DNA of 64,000 nucleotides, taken from the NCBI GenBank assembly GCA_030674185.1, contig JAPXFY010000294.1, positions 1-64,000 of the forward strand. The letters are read 5' to 3'. Made by a program: the position numbers and the translations under genes. Positions 21,069 through 32,253 of the stretch are shown here, piece by piece; within the stretch, counting starts at the first letter, position 1, and every line of letters starts with the position of its first letter. The stretch comes from Monoplex corrugatus. Lineage: Eukaryota; Mollusca; Gastropoda; Littorinimorpha; Ranellidae. A model generated the notes under the pieces. That model had not been told where the DNA came from. It did no database searches and was given only the letters and a program-made list of their open reading frames with translations.

Positions 21069-21150
<82 letters not shown>
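21069..21150. repeat. (CT)n(CA)n microsatellite
   Basis: CT tract followed by a CA tract, between the 3' end of the transposase gene and the left terminus. Confidence 0.95.
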
Positions 21151-21152
<2 letters not shown>

Positions 21153-21297
21153 CCATCAAACAGACTTGAAAAGCTGTTTAAATCAGGTGGGGGTAGGGTG
21201 GGGGTGAGCACTAGAAACAAGTTCATTGTGTACCAGAATCAGCTAATTGATCTGATCAGCTTGCAATTTGCGCATCACTGCCTCCCATGCAGCTCCG

Positions 21298-24200
21298 TCA
21301 ATTTGATAGTGGTTCCCAGATCCACTCTTCTGCATGGTGATACCAGCACGTATCTCTGAATTGCCTGGGCCAAAAGAAACAGTTGCTCAGAGACTTTCCA
21401 ACAGAGTGCATGCAGTCTACATGCAGCTCACCGAGTTCAATGTCCTCGACAAATCCGGGATAAGGTCTCTTGTCATACTGGACCACCACATATTGCCCGA
21501 GGCACTCTTCAGGAGATGGTACTTCATGTATCTGTGATGGGTGCTCAATGTTTCCTGCTCTGAATGACTGTGGCACTACAGGCACAAAATGATTTGGTAC
21601 CCAGTTCATTTGAACCATGTCTTGTCTGGTTGTTGTCCACATGACCAAAGCTGGAACCGCTGCAGAATCCGGAGATGAAGCAGGTTTTCTCACATGAGTG
21701 GTGACAGCCCTTGGATACAGGTATCTGTGGAGGTCAGTGCGTACATTGGGGTTGCCAAGGGCAGGATAGACAGAAAAAACAGGCATGTGCAAAACACTGG
21801 CTAAAGCAAACATCTGCCATATCCCCATGTATGTCTTCGGTTTTGTGATCTTGAGGACTTCATGTTCGAAAATGGTTCGAACGATGTGATCATTTAGAGG
21901 TACTCCAGGAAGAAACTCGTCGGAATACATTGCAAAAGCTTTTTTTGTGTTTTTATTTTTTTGTGCATTGTCCACTCCTTTCCTTAAATTGTCTTCAGTC
22001 AGATAGAAATGAGGATGCAATGCCAGTTCATTGATAATGCGCACTCTGATCTCATTAGGGCGCCCATCGTGCCCAAATGCGAACACACTACCGCATGCGG
22101 GAAGACAATCTCCATCTGCCCTGACTTTTACAGGAGTCCAGTCCGGTGCACATGGGACATCTGATGGATAAAGCGCTTGCGACTTATGGTCCACTGAGAA
22201 CCTCTCCTGTGATAAACATCTTGGAGTCCCAGAAATTTCGTCGAGCTGAAGACCTTTGCATGACTCCTGAAGCTCACTGAAAGTCTTGCATTTGTTCATT
22301 GCTTTTAAGTGATTTCCAAACTCCTCTTCTCTGGAATGTTGTTCGATGTTGGTAGTTTGATGTTCATAAGCCATTGCTTTCTTTGATGGAACATTTTTCT
22401 CAGAGTTCTTGGTGGTAGCTGGACTATTCTGCTTTCGTCGTATATCCTCCTCTGAAACGAGACAAATGTTCCGCAGACTGTGTTCTGGGCAAGTTGCCTC
22501 AATGCAAGTACAGCTCACATCTCTGTACTTGATGTGCTCTGGAGACAAACTTATGACCTGATGAATCCTCAGTGTGCCTGGCACCGTTTTGAGTGTTTTA
22601 TTTTTCAGTTTCTCTTCAACTTGCTTTATATCAGTGTCACTGATAATGTAGAGTTTGATGGACGTCCCAGCTTGTTGCAGCACTTCAACAAAAGTTTTGG
22701 TATTGACAATGTCTGAACCTTCCAGCACTTTCCGATCAGCAGTCCTCTTTAGAGTTCCCCCGAGTCCATCTGGAATCCCTTTCCCGTGTCCTGCTTCATG
22801 AAAATTCCATGTGACTGTACTGAACCCCTTTTCAAGTATTTCTGTAGACAAGAGATAAAAGTTAGTCTTCTGTCTGTATTGCGTGGTGGGACCATCACTG
22901 AAGAAATGTATTGTATCCACTTCTTGATGCTTGTCTTTGATATCATTTAGGACGGGCTTGAGAAATGCCCACACAGCTGCCGGGGTGTGACTGAGGGAAT
23001 CAGAAACTCCACAAAACATGGTTGGATTGCCCATGCCAACTTGGTAAAATCCAGTGTGGAGTGTCAGTTGAATTTGAGAAGCCCCAAAGTGTACAGACTG
23101 TATTTCTTTGTGCATCTTGCAGACGTAATTCTCTGCAAAATCTACATGTATAAAGCATTCAGTTGGCTTCAGGTTACTCCGCAAATTGCGATAGTGTTTG
23201 TATTGGTGGCAAATATTGTAGTGGTGCCGTTTGTACTTACTAGACAGCTGATCATTCAACTTGTCCAGAAGGTCACCAACAGTTCCATGTTCTTCTTTGA
23301 CCGTAAGGACCACTTCCTTTTCTTCGCCATTTTTGAAAGTTCTTTTCTCTTTAACAGTCTTCCACTGGGTCCATGACGCTGGACAGGCTGGGTCTCCAAT
23401 CTTCACCGGCACAACTCTATCTTTACATGCTTTGCATTCTCCATACATGCATGTTTTCTCTTTAGGGTCGCACACAACTTGTTTGACAAGGATATCTAAC
23501 TGAGCTGTTTCAAGTACATTCAAACTGTACAGTGTTTCTGCGAGAAATTTTGAATTTTCACACGTTTTGCACAGACAAGTCTCTCTGTCTGATGCTTTTG
23601 GGTACGTCACCCAGAAAGGCTTGAGTCTCCAGAAAGTTGTAAAGCTGACAGTGTCCAGAGTCTCTGCTAAGCACTTCTTATGCAAATGGGACAAAGTGTC
23701 TTGTAGCAGCCGTCTTTGCTTCTTTATTTTGTATCTTGTGATCGTGCTTCTCTTTCCAGATAAGACGTGAGAGACGTCATCTCTCTCAAAGAATGCAATC
23801 AGGGATTTTCTCACACGACTCGAGATACTGCCCTTTCTCCTTCTATTGTTTTTATGCTGGGCAATTCTGAAAGCACGGTATGCTTGGGTTCTGACTCGGT
23901 ACTTTCTAAGGATTTCTCCTGCAAGCAAGTCATTTAGAGATTTTTTGCCTGATTTGTAGTTGTCTTTAATTTGATTCATTAAGGAATTGTGAAATAAAAT
24001 CATTCTTCGGACACTCTTTTTACTTTTGCTGTCATTGGAAGAAGTTTTCAGAAAGGCCTTCGTTTTTGAGTTTGGTGTATCAGCATTTGGGTTTTCGAGT
24101 CTCTGGAGTCTCTTCTTGAACATCCATCCTCTCCTTTTTTCAATGTTTAACTGACTCTCCAGACCACTGATTGTTCTTTTCAGTTCTTGTATTTTGCGGC

Positions 24201-24507
24201 TCCGTTTGCGTTTGCCATCTGTTCTTCTCTGTGTGGGTGGAGGGATATCTTCAGGTGTCGATGGTGGTGTTAGTTGCTTTTCAAGCATTTTCTTCTTTGC
24301 TCTGCAAACATGTTGATTTCTCAGCCACTTTCGTCTTGTCGCTCTATGTTCTCGGCTTGTCATATCTTTCACACACTTTTTCTTGCCTTCCTGTTTGTCT
24401 CTCTGGTATCTCTCTTTTTCTTTCAAGAGATACTGTTGCCTGGTGTTGGGATTAGCATCCCTCCTAGCCCTGTACCTCCTTTGCTTCTCAGCTGCTGACA
24501 GACCCAT
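21298..24507 (-). CDS. DDE transposase fused to OTU-like protease module
   Basis: An open frame of 1077 codons from 24531. Met9 (ATG 24507) follows an acceptor-like TTCATTCCAG and is the better start. Numbering here is from 24531. The N-terminus is basic (AAEKQRRYRARRDANPNTRQ). A coiled-coil-like stretch lies near 115-150 and a Cys cluster near 340-395 (CLCKTCENSKF, CMYGECKACKD). The catalytic core reads CFIHVDFAENY (D464), IHFFSDGPTTQYRQK (D546) and WNFHEAGHGKGIPDGLGGTL (E579), spacing D-81-D-32-E. Residues about 797-990 are OTU/vertnin-like: RADGDCLPACGSVFAFG (C809), MGIWQMFALASVLHMPVFSV and NWVPNHFVPVVP (H981). A C-terminal module of about 80 residues ends in NCFFWPRQFRDTCWY. No stops or frameshifts. 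The superfamily is unknown to me. Confidence 0.85.
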   Translation of the reverse strand: MGLSAAEKQRRYRARRDANPNTRQQYLLKEKERYQRDKQEGKKKCVKDMTSREHRATRRKWLRNQHVCRAKKKMLEKQLTPPSTPEDIPPPTQRRTDGKRKRSRKIQELKRTISGLESQLNIEKRRGWMFKKRLQRLENPNADTPNSKTKAFLKTSSNDSKSKKSVRRMILFHNSLMNQIKDNYKSGKKSLNDLLAGEILRKYRVRTQAYRAFRIAQHKNNRRRKGSISSRVRKSLIAFFERDDVSHVLSGKRSTITRYKIKKQRRLLQDTLSHLHKKCLAETLDTVSFTTFWRLKPFWVTYPKASDRETCLCKTCENSKFLAETLYSLNVLETAQLDILVKQVVCDPKEKTCMYGECKACKDRVVPVKIGDPACPASWTQWKTVKEKRTFKNGEEKEVVLTVKEEHGTVGDLLDKLNDQLSSKYKRHHYNICHQYKHYRNLRSNLKPTECFIHVDFAENYVCKMHKEIQSVHFGASQIQLTLHTGFYQVGMGNPTMFCGVSDSLSHTPAAVWAFLKPVLNDIKDKHQEVDTIHFFSDGPTTQYRQKTNFYLLSTEILEKGFSTVTWNFHEAGHGKGIPDGLGGTLKRTADRKVLEGSDIVNTKTFVEVLQQAGTSIKLYIISDTDIKQVEEKLKNKTLKTVPGTLRIHQVISLSPEHIKYRDVSCTCIEATCPEHSLRNICLVSEEDIRRKQNSPATTKNSEKNVPSKKAMAYEHQTTNIEQHSREEEFGNHLKAMNKCKTFSELQESCKGLQLDEISGTPRCLSQERFSVDHKSQALYPSDVPCAPDWTPVKVRADGDCLPACGSVFAFGHDGRPNEIRVRIINELALHPHFYLTEDNLRKGVDNAQKNKNTKKAFAMYSDEFLPGVPLNDHIVRTIFEHEVLKITKPKTYMGIWQMFALASVLHMPVFSVYPALGNPNVRTDLHRYLYPRAVTTHVRKPASSPDSAAVPALVMWTTTRQDMVQMNWVPNHFVPVVPQSFRAGNIEHPSQIHEVPSPEECLGQYVVVQYDKRPYPGFVEDIELGELHVDCMHSVGKSLSNCFFWPRQFRDTCWYHHAEEWIWEPLSN

Positions 24508-24584
24508 TCCTGCCCTGGAATGAAGTAGCATTTGAGTGTTGCTAAACCTTCATAATTATGGAGTACGTGTGGATAGGAGAGAGA

Positions 24585-24591
24585 GAGAGAC

Positions 24592-24642
<51 letters not shown>

Positions 24643-24690
24643 CAGTGTGAGAGAGAGAGAAAGATGATGATGATGACGATGATCATCTTT
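24585..24690. repeat. (GA)n/(GACA)n/(GAT)n microsatellite
   Basis: Purine-rich simple repeats just upstream of the transposase start, inside the element. Confidence 0.95.
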
Positions 24691-24790
24691 ATTTTACAAG
24701 GGTAACAGATAAGCATTGACATACCGTACTGGCTTCCGTCCGGCCCTTGCCCTGAGTAGGGAGGGACTCCAATATAAAATGAAATTTCAA
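24665..24790 (-). repeat. possible SINE or LINE 3' end
   Basis: The minus strand reads GGCAAGGGCCGGACGG, then TGTAAAATAAAGATGATCAT, then GAT trinucleotides, like the 3' end of a short retroelement. A single copy in the window, so the call is tentative. Confidence 0.3.
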
Positions 24791-25212
24791 AATGGTATAA
24801 ATAGTTATTAAGTACTATGAGAGAAAAGAAAAGAAGAAGAAAGGAAAAGAACCCCCCCCCCCCAAAAAAAAAAAAAAAAAAAAAACCCAACCAAACAAAC
24901 AAAAACAAACCCACTCTTAACTACTGTGAACAGAATACAAACAGTCAATATAGAACAACGGTGTAAATATATAAACAGGAACACACTCCCACACACACAC
25001 ACACTGTCTATCACACAGAGAGAGAGAGAGAGAGAGAGCAGTCTGACCAGAAAATTTTAAAAAGTTCATGACGTGAAGATCGCTTCTGGAACAACAGAAC
25101 TTCTATGACGTCAAATCCTGTCTTGGTCTCTTACTCTTGAAATTTTGTCTGATTGTGAGATGTGAGACTGACTGTAGAATGTATGTTGCAGTATGTTCAT
25201 AGATATTTTTTC

Positions 25213-25633
25213 CACATTCCTGTTACCAAAATGTCATTCCTGTTACTCTTCTGATGGTAACAGGAATGACGGTAACAGGAATGACGGACCATCAGTAAAA
25301 AAAAAAATAACTGATCCCTTTCAATGGCATAACTGTGCTTTCTGGCGCCAAATACTTTGATCCACTTCTAACTTTCTACTCAATAATTAAAATATTTTAC
25401 ACATGCAATTTTAGTTGGTTTACGACCGGTGACAGGAATGACTGTGAAAATGGACACTACTTACTTCGTAGAACTGCTTGACACTTTATTGTCAGAAAGA
25501 AGAACGCACAGCAGCAGCCACCACTTGTGTAAGTTACACAAAGGAAATGACATAATTCTAACAGCAGCCTCGAAGTGATACCAGGGAGTGTTCAGTTTTT
25601 ACAGCTCGATTTTTTCTCGGTAACAGGAATGAC
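25213..25633. repeat. subterminal 14-mer cluster, right (GTAACAGGAATGAC)
   Basis: Copies or near copies at 25213 (inverted, imperfect), 25233 (inverted), 25257, 25272, 25429 (one mismatch) and 25620. They mirror the left cluster. Confidence 0.8.
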
Positions 25634-26003
25634 ATGAAAACCAGGGACATGCCAATTTTCGGTTTCAAAAATTAAAAACAAATAGTAAACATTTTTTTTA
25701 ATCAGTAGTTTGCAACACATGTGTTCTTTGTGACTGAAACATTTCATTCCTACCATTGAAATTTTTAAAATCAGCCTTTTTAACACATTATTGTGGTCAG
25801 TAAAAATGATGCATCTGCCTGGGGACAGCCATTTTTTACCCCCCTACCCCAAAGAAGGCAAGATTTCTCCAACAAAATAATAAAATAGAGGGTTAAAAGT
25901 GTTATCAAACAATTACTGGATCGTATCAGAACACAGAAATGTAGGAAAAGTGAAAAGAGATAATGCAGCAGCTTTTAGAATTTTTTACAAACCTCTGGGA
26001 CAG

Positions 26004-26031
26004 AAATTACAACATTTTTTGAAAAAGGCCC
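26004..26031 (-). repeat. terminal inverted repeat, right
   Basis: Complement reads GGGCCTTTTTCAAAAAATGT then TGTAATTTC. One mismatch to the left end. Confidence 0.9.
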
Positions 26032-26499
26032 ATATGGCTCTAGTGGTCGGCTGGGCTATAAGCAATATGAATTGAATTGAATTCTGGTTCAGGATGCCAC
26101 CTGGAGAGGTATTCACGGTTCCTGGGTTTTGAGATAATTGTTGATTTCTTCTGGGGGTGCTGTACTGACGGGGGTTGGGTTTTTGGGCGGCTGGCCCAGG
26201 TGGGATGTGGAGCTGAGAGAGCTGCAGACCAGGTTGGTTGTTTTGTGGTGAGTTCATCCCCAGGTTAGCAGCGTTGCACACCTGCTGGTGGGTTAAACCA
26301 AACACACAAATTATAGCCTCCACACCCGGGGATTCCTGCATGCTTGGGTTGGACTCGAGCACCTGAAAGAGAAAAGCATGACCTTTTCATCCGATTGTTG
26401 TTACCTGTTGGTGATTACCGTACATTTCTTACAGTGGTTTACCGCAGACTTTCAACGGAAGACCTTGTCCAGACTGATACAGACTAGCTTAGCACAAGG
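26032..26499. repeat. satellite array, segment 3, starting with the right 37-bp direct repeat
   Basis: 26032-26068 duplicates 19774-19810. The unit then proceeds through the usual TGGTTCAGGATGCCACC spacer and stops at AGCACAAGG, where piggyBac 'i' begins. Confidence 0.85.
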
Positions 26500-29400
26500 C
26501 CATTGCTCCCTGACTCCGTAGTAACAGAACAGTTTCTAAATCCTGAGCAAAGGGAAATAACTCCGCAAAGCACGCACACATGCAAAACAAAAAAATGCAT
26601 ATCAAATAAAAGATTACTCCTATTTTGGTAGAAAATAGCTGAAAAAATCCAGGATACATTGTAGTTTCAGACAAAAGAAAGTTTTGAACATTATCAGCAT
26701 GGTAAATGTCATTAAAAAAAAATAATGTTGTGCAAAAAAACAAAAAAACACTGACCATTTTGTGCAGATGTCGGTCTTCAATCCTTATTTACACAACACA
26801 TGATGTACAAATAATGGAAATATGTCCACCAGAATGTCAGTAAAACATCAAGGAAGAATACTGGTTACAAATGTTGTCTTTTCTTTCACTTTTTGTCACT
26901 TCTACTCCAATTCCATTTAACGCACTACAGACAGTGACAAAAAGGTTAGTTTTTTTCATTTGACTGTTCAATGTTCTTTTGCAATTATGCACTCTTTGAA
27001 AAAAAAAAGGGTGAGGAAACAAAAAGAAAGAAAGAAACAGAAAACAAAGAAATAATCAAAGTGTTTCCTAATGAGATGAACTGGATAGATCAAGGTGGAA
27101 TTTCTGGAAACATGCTCCCTTGCACAAGTTGACGTTGCATGTCACGCAGCCAGTAACAGTTTGTGGGGTGTAATTCTTTGGGGTGCGGACCTTCTGCTTC
27201 TCACACCAGTGGCAGTTCTTCTTTCTCCCTGGCATGCGCTGGCAGGTATGAGAAGCTGGGTCTGCTGCACAAACGCCTGCTTGTGCCACAAACTGCCTCG
27301 GGTCGTGCTTGCGTACTGCATTGCCTTTACACAAAGCGCGCAACACCTCCAGCCAAAAATCGATGTGCCTTCTTCCCTTCCTGGACCTAGGTACGGGTGT
27401 GTTGGTGATCTTCCAGAGGAGGAAAGCGTTCACCATTGCAGTCTGGAGAAGCCACCAGCACAAGTAGCGCCACCATCGCACAGATGGTCGTCCCACAGGA
27501 TAGTATGCACTGTACTGGTCGGCAAGATCAACACCCCCCATGCCAGCATTGTATTTTTCCACTGAGGCAGGAATCTCCACTTCCTTCTTACCTCCTGGTG
27601 CTCTCCTTGTTATCTTCACCATTTCTGGTTGACTGTTTGTGGAAGGAATAGCCACAGGGCGCTTGTCTTTCCACAATGTGGCCAACATATCACCAGCCTG
27701 CCGAAAGAGGACATCTCCATTTTTCATCTTTTTGGCGACAGTACCAGTCAGATCTGTTGGCCAGTTCTTCCTGTTCAGTCTGACCGTTGAACACATATAT
27801 GTTTGTCTCATCTGCAGGTCCTGGGCTAGCTGAACTGAAGAAAAAAAATTATCAAAGTAAAGATGATGCCCTTTGTCCAGGTACTGGGATGACACCTTCA
27901 TGATGACATGGTGACCAAGACCATGCGGCATGGGCTCATAGACTTTTCCCAGATAGGGATCAAAGTTGAGCATGTAGCTTGTTTCAGGGTCTGCCACACA
28001 CCACACCTTGATACCCCAAGGGTTTGGCTTTCCTGCAACATAAAATGGAGCAAAAATAATTAAATACTCTGTAAATGGTGTTAAAGTTGGTGCACACGTC
28101 AGAAAATAATGATTTGCTGCAAGACAAAAAGTCTGTGCACTGAAAATGTTCATCCATTCATATGAATTGTACTGTTCCTACTCATAAATAATGCAGAAAT
28201 GAAATAAAAGCATTAATAAAATAACTGAAAGTAAGTAAAAAATATGGTATGCAATATCATGGCTACATAAGCCTAAGTATTCTGTTGTTCAAAATTTATG
28301 ATAGTTTTATGCCAACCCCTCACCTCTTCTTTCTTTTCATGAAAATATAACAAAATAAATAAAAAAACAAATGAAAAAGTTATATTTGCATTGACATAGA
28401 AGTTTCTGCACACCTTTTATATACTGCTTGAAGCTGAGGCGACCATTGAACTTGATCATCGCCTCGTCAATGGAGATGTTCTTGTTTGGGTGGTAGTGTG
28501 CTTGGCTTCTGTTCCGGACTTGTTCTAAAAGGGGGCGCACCTTGAACAGGGGGTCATACCCAGCACTTCCTTTGACTGCAGCCTTGGAGTTGTCATTGAG
28601 ATGGAAATACTGGGACAACTTCTCATATCTGTTTTTTGATATGGTATCTGCAATGGCAGGCACACGGAGGAGAGGATCTGATGACCAGTACATGCCAGTT
28701 TCTGGAAGATGGTGAATGCCAAACATATACTGAACAAAATTTTGATTTCCTCTGGTGTTGCTTCTTTCCAGTATTTATCCAGCCCCTTCTCCTCTTGTTT
28801 CTGTTTTGCATACAAGTTCGTTTGGTCAGCTGCATCACTCCAGAACTTCTCAGGAACAAACAAGAAGTACTCAAAAGGTGTGGCATCCACTGGCAAATCA
28901 TGTGACACACCCACTCTCCCTTTGTCAGTGCAGCCTTCAAAAACTACCTCCTCCTTCACCACACTTGTTTTGTCTGACCACCTAGCAGTTGTCTGGTCTC
29001 TCTCTGATTTAGTCAGCCTCTTCTTTTTCCTAATACGTCTTTTCTTTGGGTTACTAATGCTAGGCAGTTCTTCTTCACTCTCACTAAAACTAATGTCACT
29101 TGATGACACTGGAGATGGTGACGAAATTTCGTTATGTAACGCTTGTTGCCTGACAACAACACTCGAATCGATGTCTGATTCATCACCTCTCACCACTTCT
29201 TGCGAAAATCCGTGAAAAGATCGATCAGAATCATCATCTGAGTCCCCAAAGATGTTGCGCCATACCTCTAAAATATTTTCCTCAGCCATTTTCTTCGGAA
29301 AAAAATCGCGAACTTTGAAAAATCACAGCTGAAAAACTGCTGCAGCTATCAACTTTCTGTATAAACCAAAATGGTGCCACAGGAAGGCACTATACAGTAA

Positions 29401-29545
29401 ACATCCGGTTGAAATGCATTATGGGCTAGGTTAAAAGCAAAACTGAAAGTAGCAACCCATGTATTGAATGGGCCAGCTTGGGCGTTTCAGGGAACGAATA
29501 CCGCACTTCCGGCGGGCCAGCTCGGGCGGTTCAGGGGGCATTGGG
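26500..29545 (-). mobile_element. piggyBac element 'i'
   Basis: The right end reads GGGGGCATTGGG followed by TTAA (29546-29549), i.e. TTAA-CCCAATGCCCCCTGAA on minus. The left end at 26500 is a degenerate version, CCATTGCTCCCTGACTCCG, and lacks TTAA; about 20 bp of satellite is missing there. The target in intact units is the TTAA of CTCTTTTAATTATAACT. The right flank is expanded to repeated AATTAATTAA. Its 5' part is duplicated at 59148-60174. Confidence 0.75.
27068..29289 (-). pseudogene. piggyBac transposase 'i', one intron, one frameshift
   Basis: DDD transposase. The first ORF (29289 leftward) begins MAEENILEVWRNIFGDSDDD, is acidic, has a basic patch (KKRRIRKKKRL) and reaches WKEATPEEIKI. 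There a single-base frame change (about 28730) moves the reading to FGIHHLPETGMYWSSDPLLR and then KNISIDEAMIKFNGRLSFKQ (first Asp). Intron: donor AAAAG|GTGTGC with the last exon base at 28414; acceptor TGTTGCAG with the exon resuming at 28032, giving YIKGKPNPWG in phase. The last exon has HHLYFDNFFSSVQ (second Asp), KYNAGMGGVDLADQYSAYY (third Asp) and a Cys-rich tail (CHWCEKQKV...CVTCNVNLCKGACFQKFH), stop at 27068. The frameshift also occurs in the duplicate at 59.3 kb. Otherwise the coding region is complete. Confidence 0.85.
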
Positions 29546-32060
29546 TTAAAAATTAATTAAATTAATTAATTATAACGCTCAGACCATTGTTCTTTTCTTT
29601 TTGACATGGTGTTAGCCCTGATATGGCTCTAGTGGTCGGCTGGGCTATAAGCAATATGAATTGAATTGAAACTACCAGATCCTTCCCGTGGAATCGCTGG
29701 GGGGTTCTTTGAGTATAAACTGTATCCCGCACCTTTTGGACCTGGAGGCACTTGATGAAAACACCTGACTAGGGGTGGTGACACGATTGTTGTTACTTGT
29801 TGGTGATTACTGTACATTTCTTACAGTGGTTTACGCAGACTTTCAACAGAAGACCTTGTCCAGACTGACTACAGACTAACTTAGCACAAGGCCTTCTCTA
29901 TCAAACTCTTTTAATCATAACTCTCAGACCATTGTTCTTTTCTTTTTGATGTGGTGTTAGCCCTGATACGGCTGTAGTAGTCGGCTGGGCTATATGCAAT
30001 ATGAATTGAACTGAACTGAAAATCATCTGCTACAAAGGGCGTTGCCATTTTTTCACATGCTACGTGGCATGAATGTAAATTGCCCAACCACTTTACACAC
30101 CCGAGCATATTAACTCTTTCAGCCCTGTCTGTTTTACAAGAGAAATGCTCTCCCAGCCTGGGGGTTTTGAGGGGGTGGGGACTGCAAAATTAACGGGCAC
30201 CCCAAAGAAAACACATATCTAAAAAAACTGTTTGATGAAATGTATTGAAATTTTGTATGTTGTTAATAAATAAATGTTCTGTCTCATATGTAATTTTAGT
30301 CTTAGTTAAAATTTTATGAAAATTTACAACAACAACAAATCTTATCTTTATCATTCATTCATATTCACAATTAAGTACTCATCAGGCTTTCTGGTTCTGA
30401 ATTTTACATGTTTTTCGTTAATGGCATTTTAGATTTTCAAGGTTGATGGTGAGCATGGTTTTTATCTGTTTATCTTAACGGGTTGTTCTTTTCTTTTTGA
30501 CGTGGTGTTAGCCCTGATATGGCTCTAGTGGTCGGCTGGGCTATAAGCAATATGAATTGAATTGAATTGTGGTTCAGGATGCCACCCGGAGAGGTATTCA
30601 CGGTTCCTGGGTTTTGAGATAATTGTTGATTTCTTCTGGGGGTGCTGTACTGACGGGGGTGGGGTTTTTGGGCGGCTGGCCCAGGTGGGATGCGGAGCTG
30701 AGAGAGCTGCAGCCCAGGTTGGCTGTTTTGAGCGTTGCACACGTGCTGGTGGGTTAAACCAAACACACAAATTATAGCCTCCACACCTGGGGATTCCTGC
30801 ATGCTTGGGTTGGACTTGAGCACCTGAAAGAGAAACACATGACCTTTTCATCCGATTGTTGTTACCTGTTGGTGATTACCGTACATTTCTTACAGTGGTT
30901 TACCGCAGACTTTCAACAGAAGACCTTATCAAGACTGACTACAGACTAGCTTAGCACAAGGCCTTCTCCATCAAACTCTTTTAATTATAACTCCCAGACC
31001 ATTGTTCTTTTCTTTTTGACATGGTGTTAGCCCTGATAGGGCTGTAGTGGTCGGCTGGGCTATAAGCAATTGAATTGAATTGAAACTACCAGATCCTTCC
31101 CGTGGAATCGCTGGGGGGTTATTTGAGTATAAACTGTATCCCGCACCTTTTGGACCTGGAGCGCTTGATGAAAACACCTGACCAGGTGTGGTGACCCGTT
31201 TCCGTGCAAAAGCAGTGGGACGGTGCCAAGAGAAGTTTACTTGTGATCAATAATGACATTTTGTTGTTGTTGTTGTGTGTGTTAGCCCTGATATGGCTGT
31301 AGTAGTCGGCTGGGCTATTAAGTAATATGAACTGAACTGAACAGTTCCTGGTTGTCTCCCCTTTCCTCCAGATTGTCCCTGAAGGTTGATGTGGCAGTGC
31401 GATAACACACCAGGTGATAGGTGGATTACACAAACCTCTCTGTGTACTCCACCCTTCATGCTGGCATCACCCTGGCTTCCTATTTTTTCTAAATTAAAAA
31501 TATCTTCATCCTTCTCTCTCTCTTTTTTTTCTTCTTTTTGTATTTTTTTAATATGTTAGCCCTGATATGGCTGTAGTAGTCGGCTGGGCTATATGCAATA
31601 TGAACTGAACTGAACTGAAAATCATCTGCTACAAAGGGTGTTGGCATTTTTTAACACGCTACGTGGCATGAATGAAAATTGCCCAACCACTTTACACACC
31701 CGAAGCATATTAACTCTTTCAGCCCTGTCTTTTTTACAAGAGAAATGCTCTCCCAGCCTGGGGGTTTTGAGGGGGGGGGGGGGGGGCACTGCAAAATTAA
31801 CGGGCACCCCAAATAAAACACTATATCTAAAAAACTGTTTGATGAAATGTATTGAAATTTTGTATGTTGTTAATAAATAAACGTTCTGTCTCATATGAAA
31901 TTTTTTCAAATCATTTGATGTTTTTAGTCTTAGTTAAAATTTTATGAAAATTTACAAACAACAACAAATCTTATCTTTATCATTCACTCGTATTCACAAT
32001 TAAGTACTCATCAGGCTTTCTGGTTCTGAATTTTACGTGTTTTTTGTTAATTTAATTTAA
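28519..32060. repeat. segmental duplication, copy 1 (matches 59148 onward)
   Basis: Collinear with 59148-62680 at a constant offset of 30629 bases through at least 30.5 kb, with only scattered substitutions. It continues beyond the piggyBac 'ii' insertion, from 35321, against 62680-64000. Confidence 0.9.
29546..32060. repeat. satellite array, segment 4
   Basis: Cores near 29613, 29957, 30507, 31027, 31278 and 31555, with poly-G at about 31770-31786. It ends in GTTAATTTAATTTAA at the left terminus of piggyBac 'ii'. Confidence 0.9.
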
Positions 32061-32237
32061 CCCTCTAGAGCCCACACATAGAAATACTTCAAGGAAAATT
32101 ATGTCCTTTTAGTATGTGTTCAATAAACACCAAATTAAGAGTTCTGATAAGAAAAAAAATTGCTAGGTAAGCTGTGCTTGTAATTTGATCGTGTATCATA
32201 TATGCTACGTTGGGCCTTAAGTGCACCAGAGTATTTT

Positions 32238-32253
32238 GTAGCATATTTGCTAC
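32238..32253. promoter_or_regulatory. subterminal palindrome GTAGCA-N4-TGCTAC, left
   Basis: Extended arms TTGTAGCA/TGCTACAA are perfect. Equivalent motifs lie at 34936-34951 and 35289-35304. A half site, ATATGCTACGTTGG, is near 32200. Candidate transposase-binding sites. Confidence 0.6.

Larger units (their letters stand above)
19811..26031 (-). mobile_element. unclassified 6.2-kb DNA transposon with DDE-OTU fusion protein
   Basis: The termini are inverted repeats starting GGGCCTTTTTCAAAAAATGT: 24 matching bases, one mismatch, then TTTC (19811-19838 against 26004-26031). Both are abutted by the same 37-bp sequence. Deleting the element and one 37-mer restores a normal SINE-like core, GTTAGCCCTG...AAGCAATATGAATTG. 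Inside are subterminal clusters of GTAACAGGAATGAC and one long minus-strand gene (21298-24507). I could not place it in a named superfamily. Confidence 0.85.
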
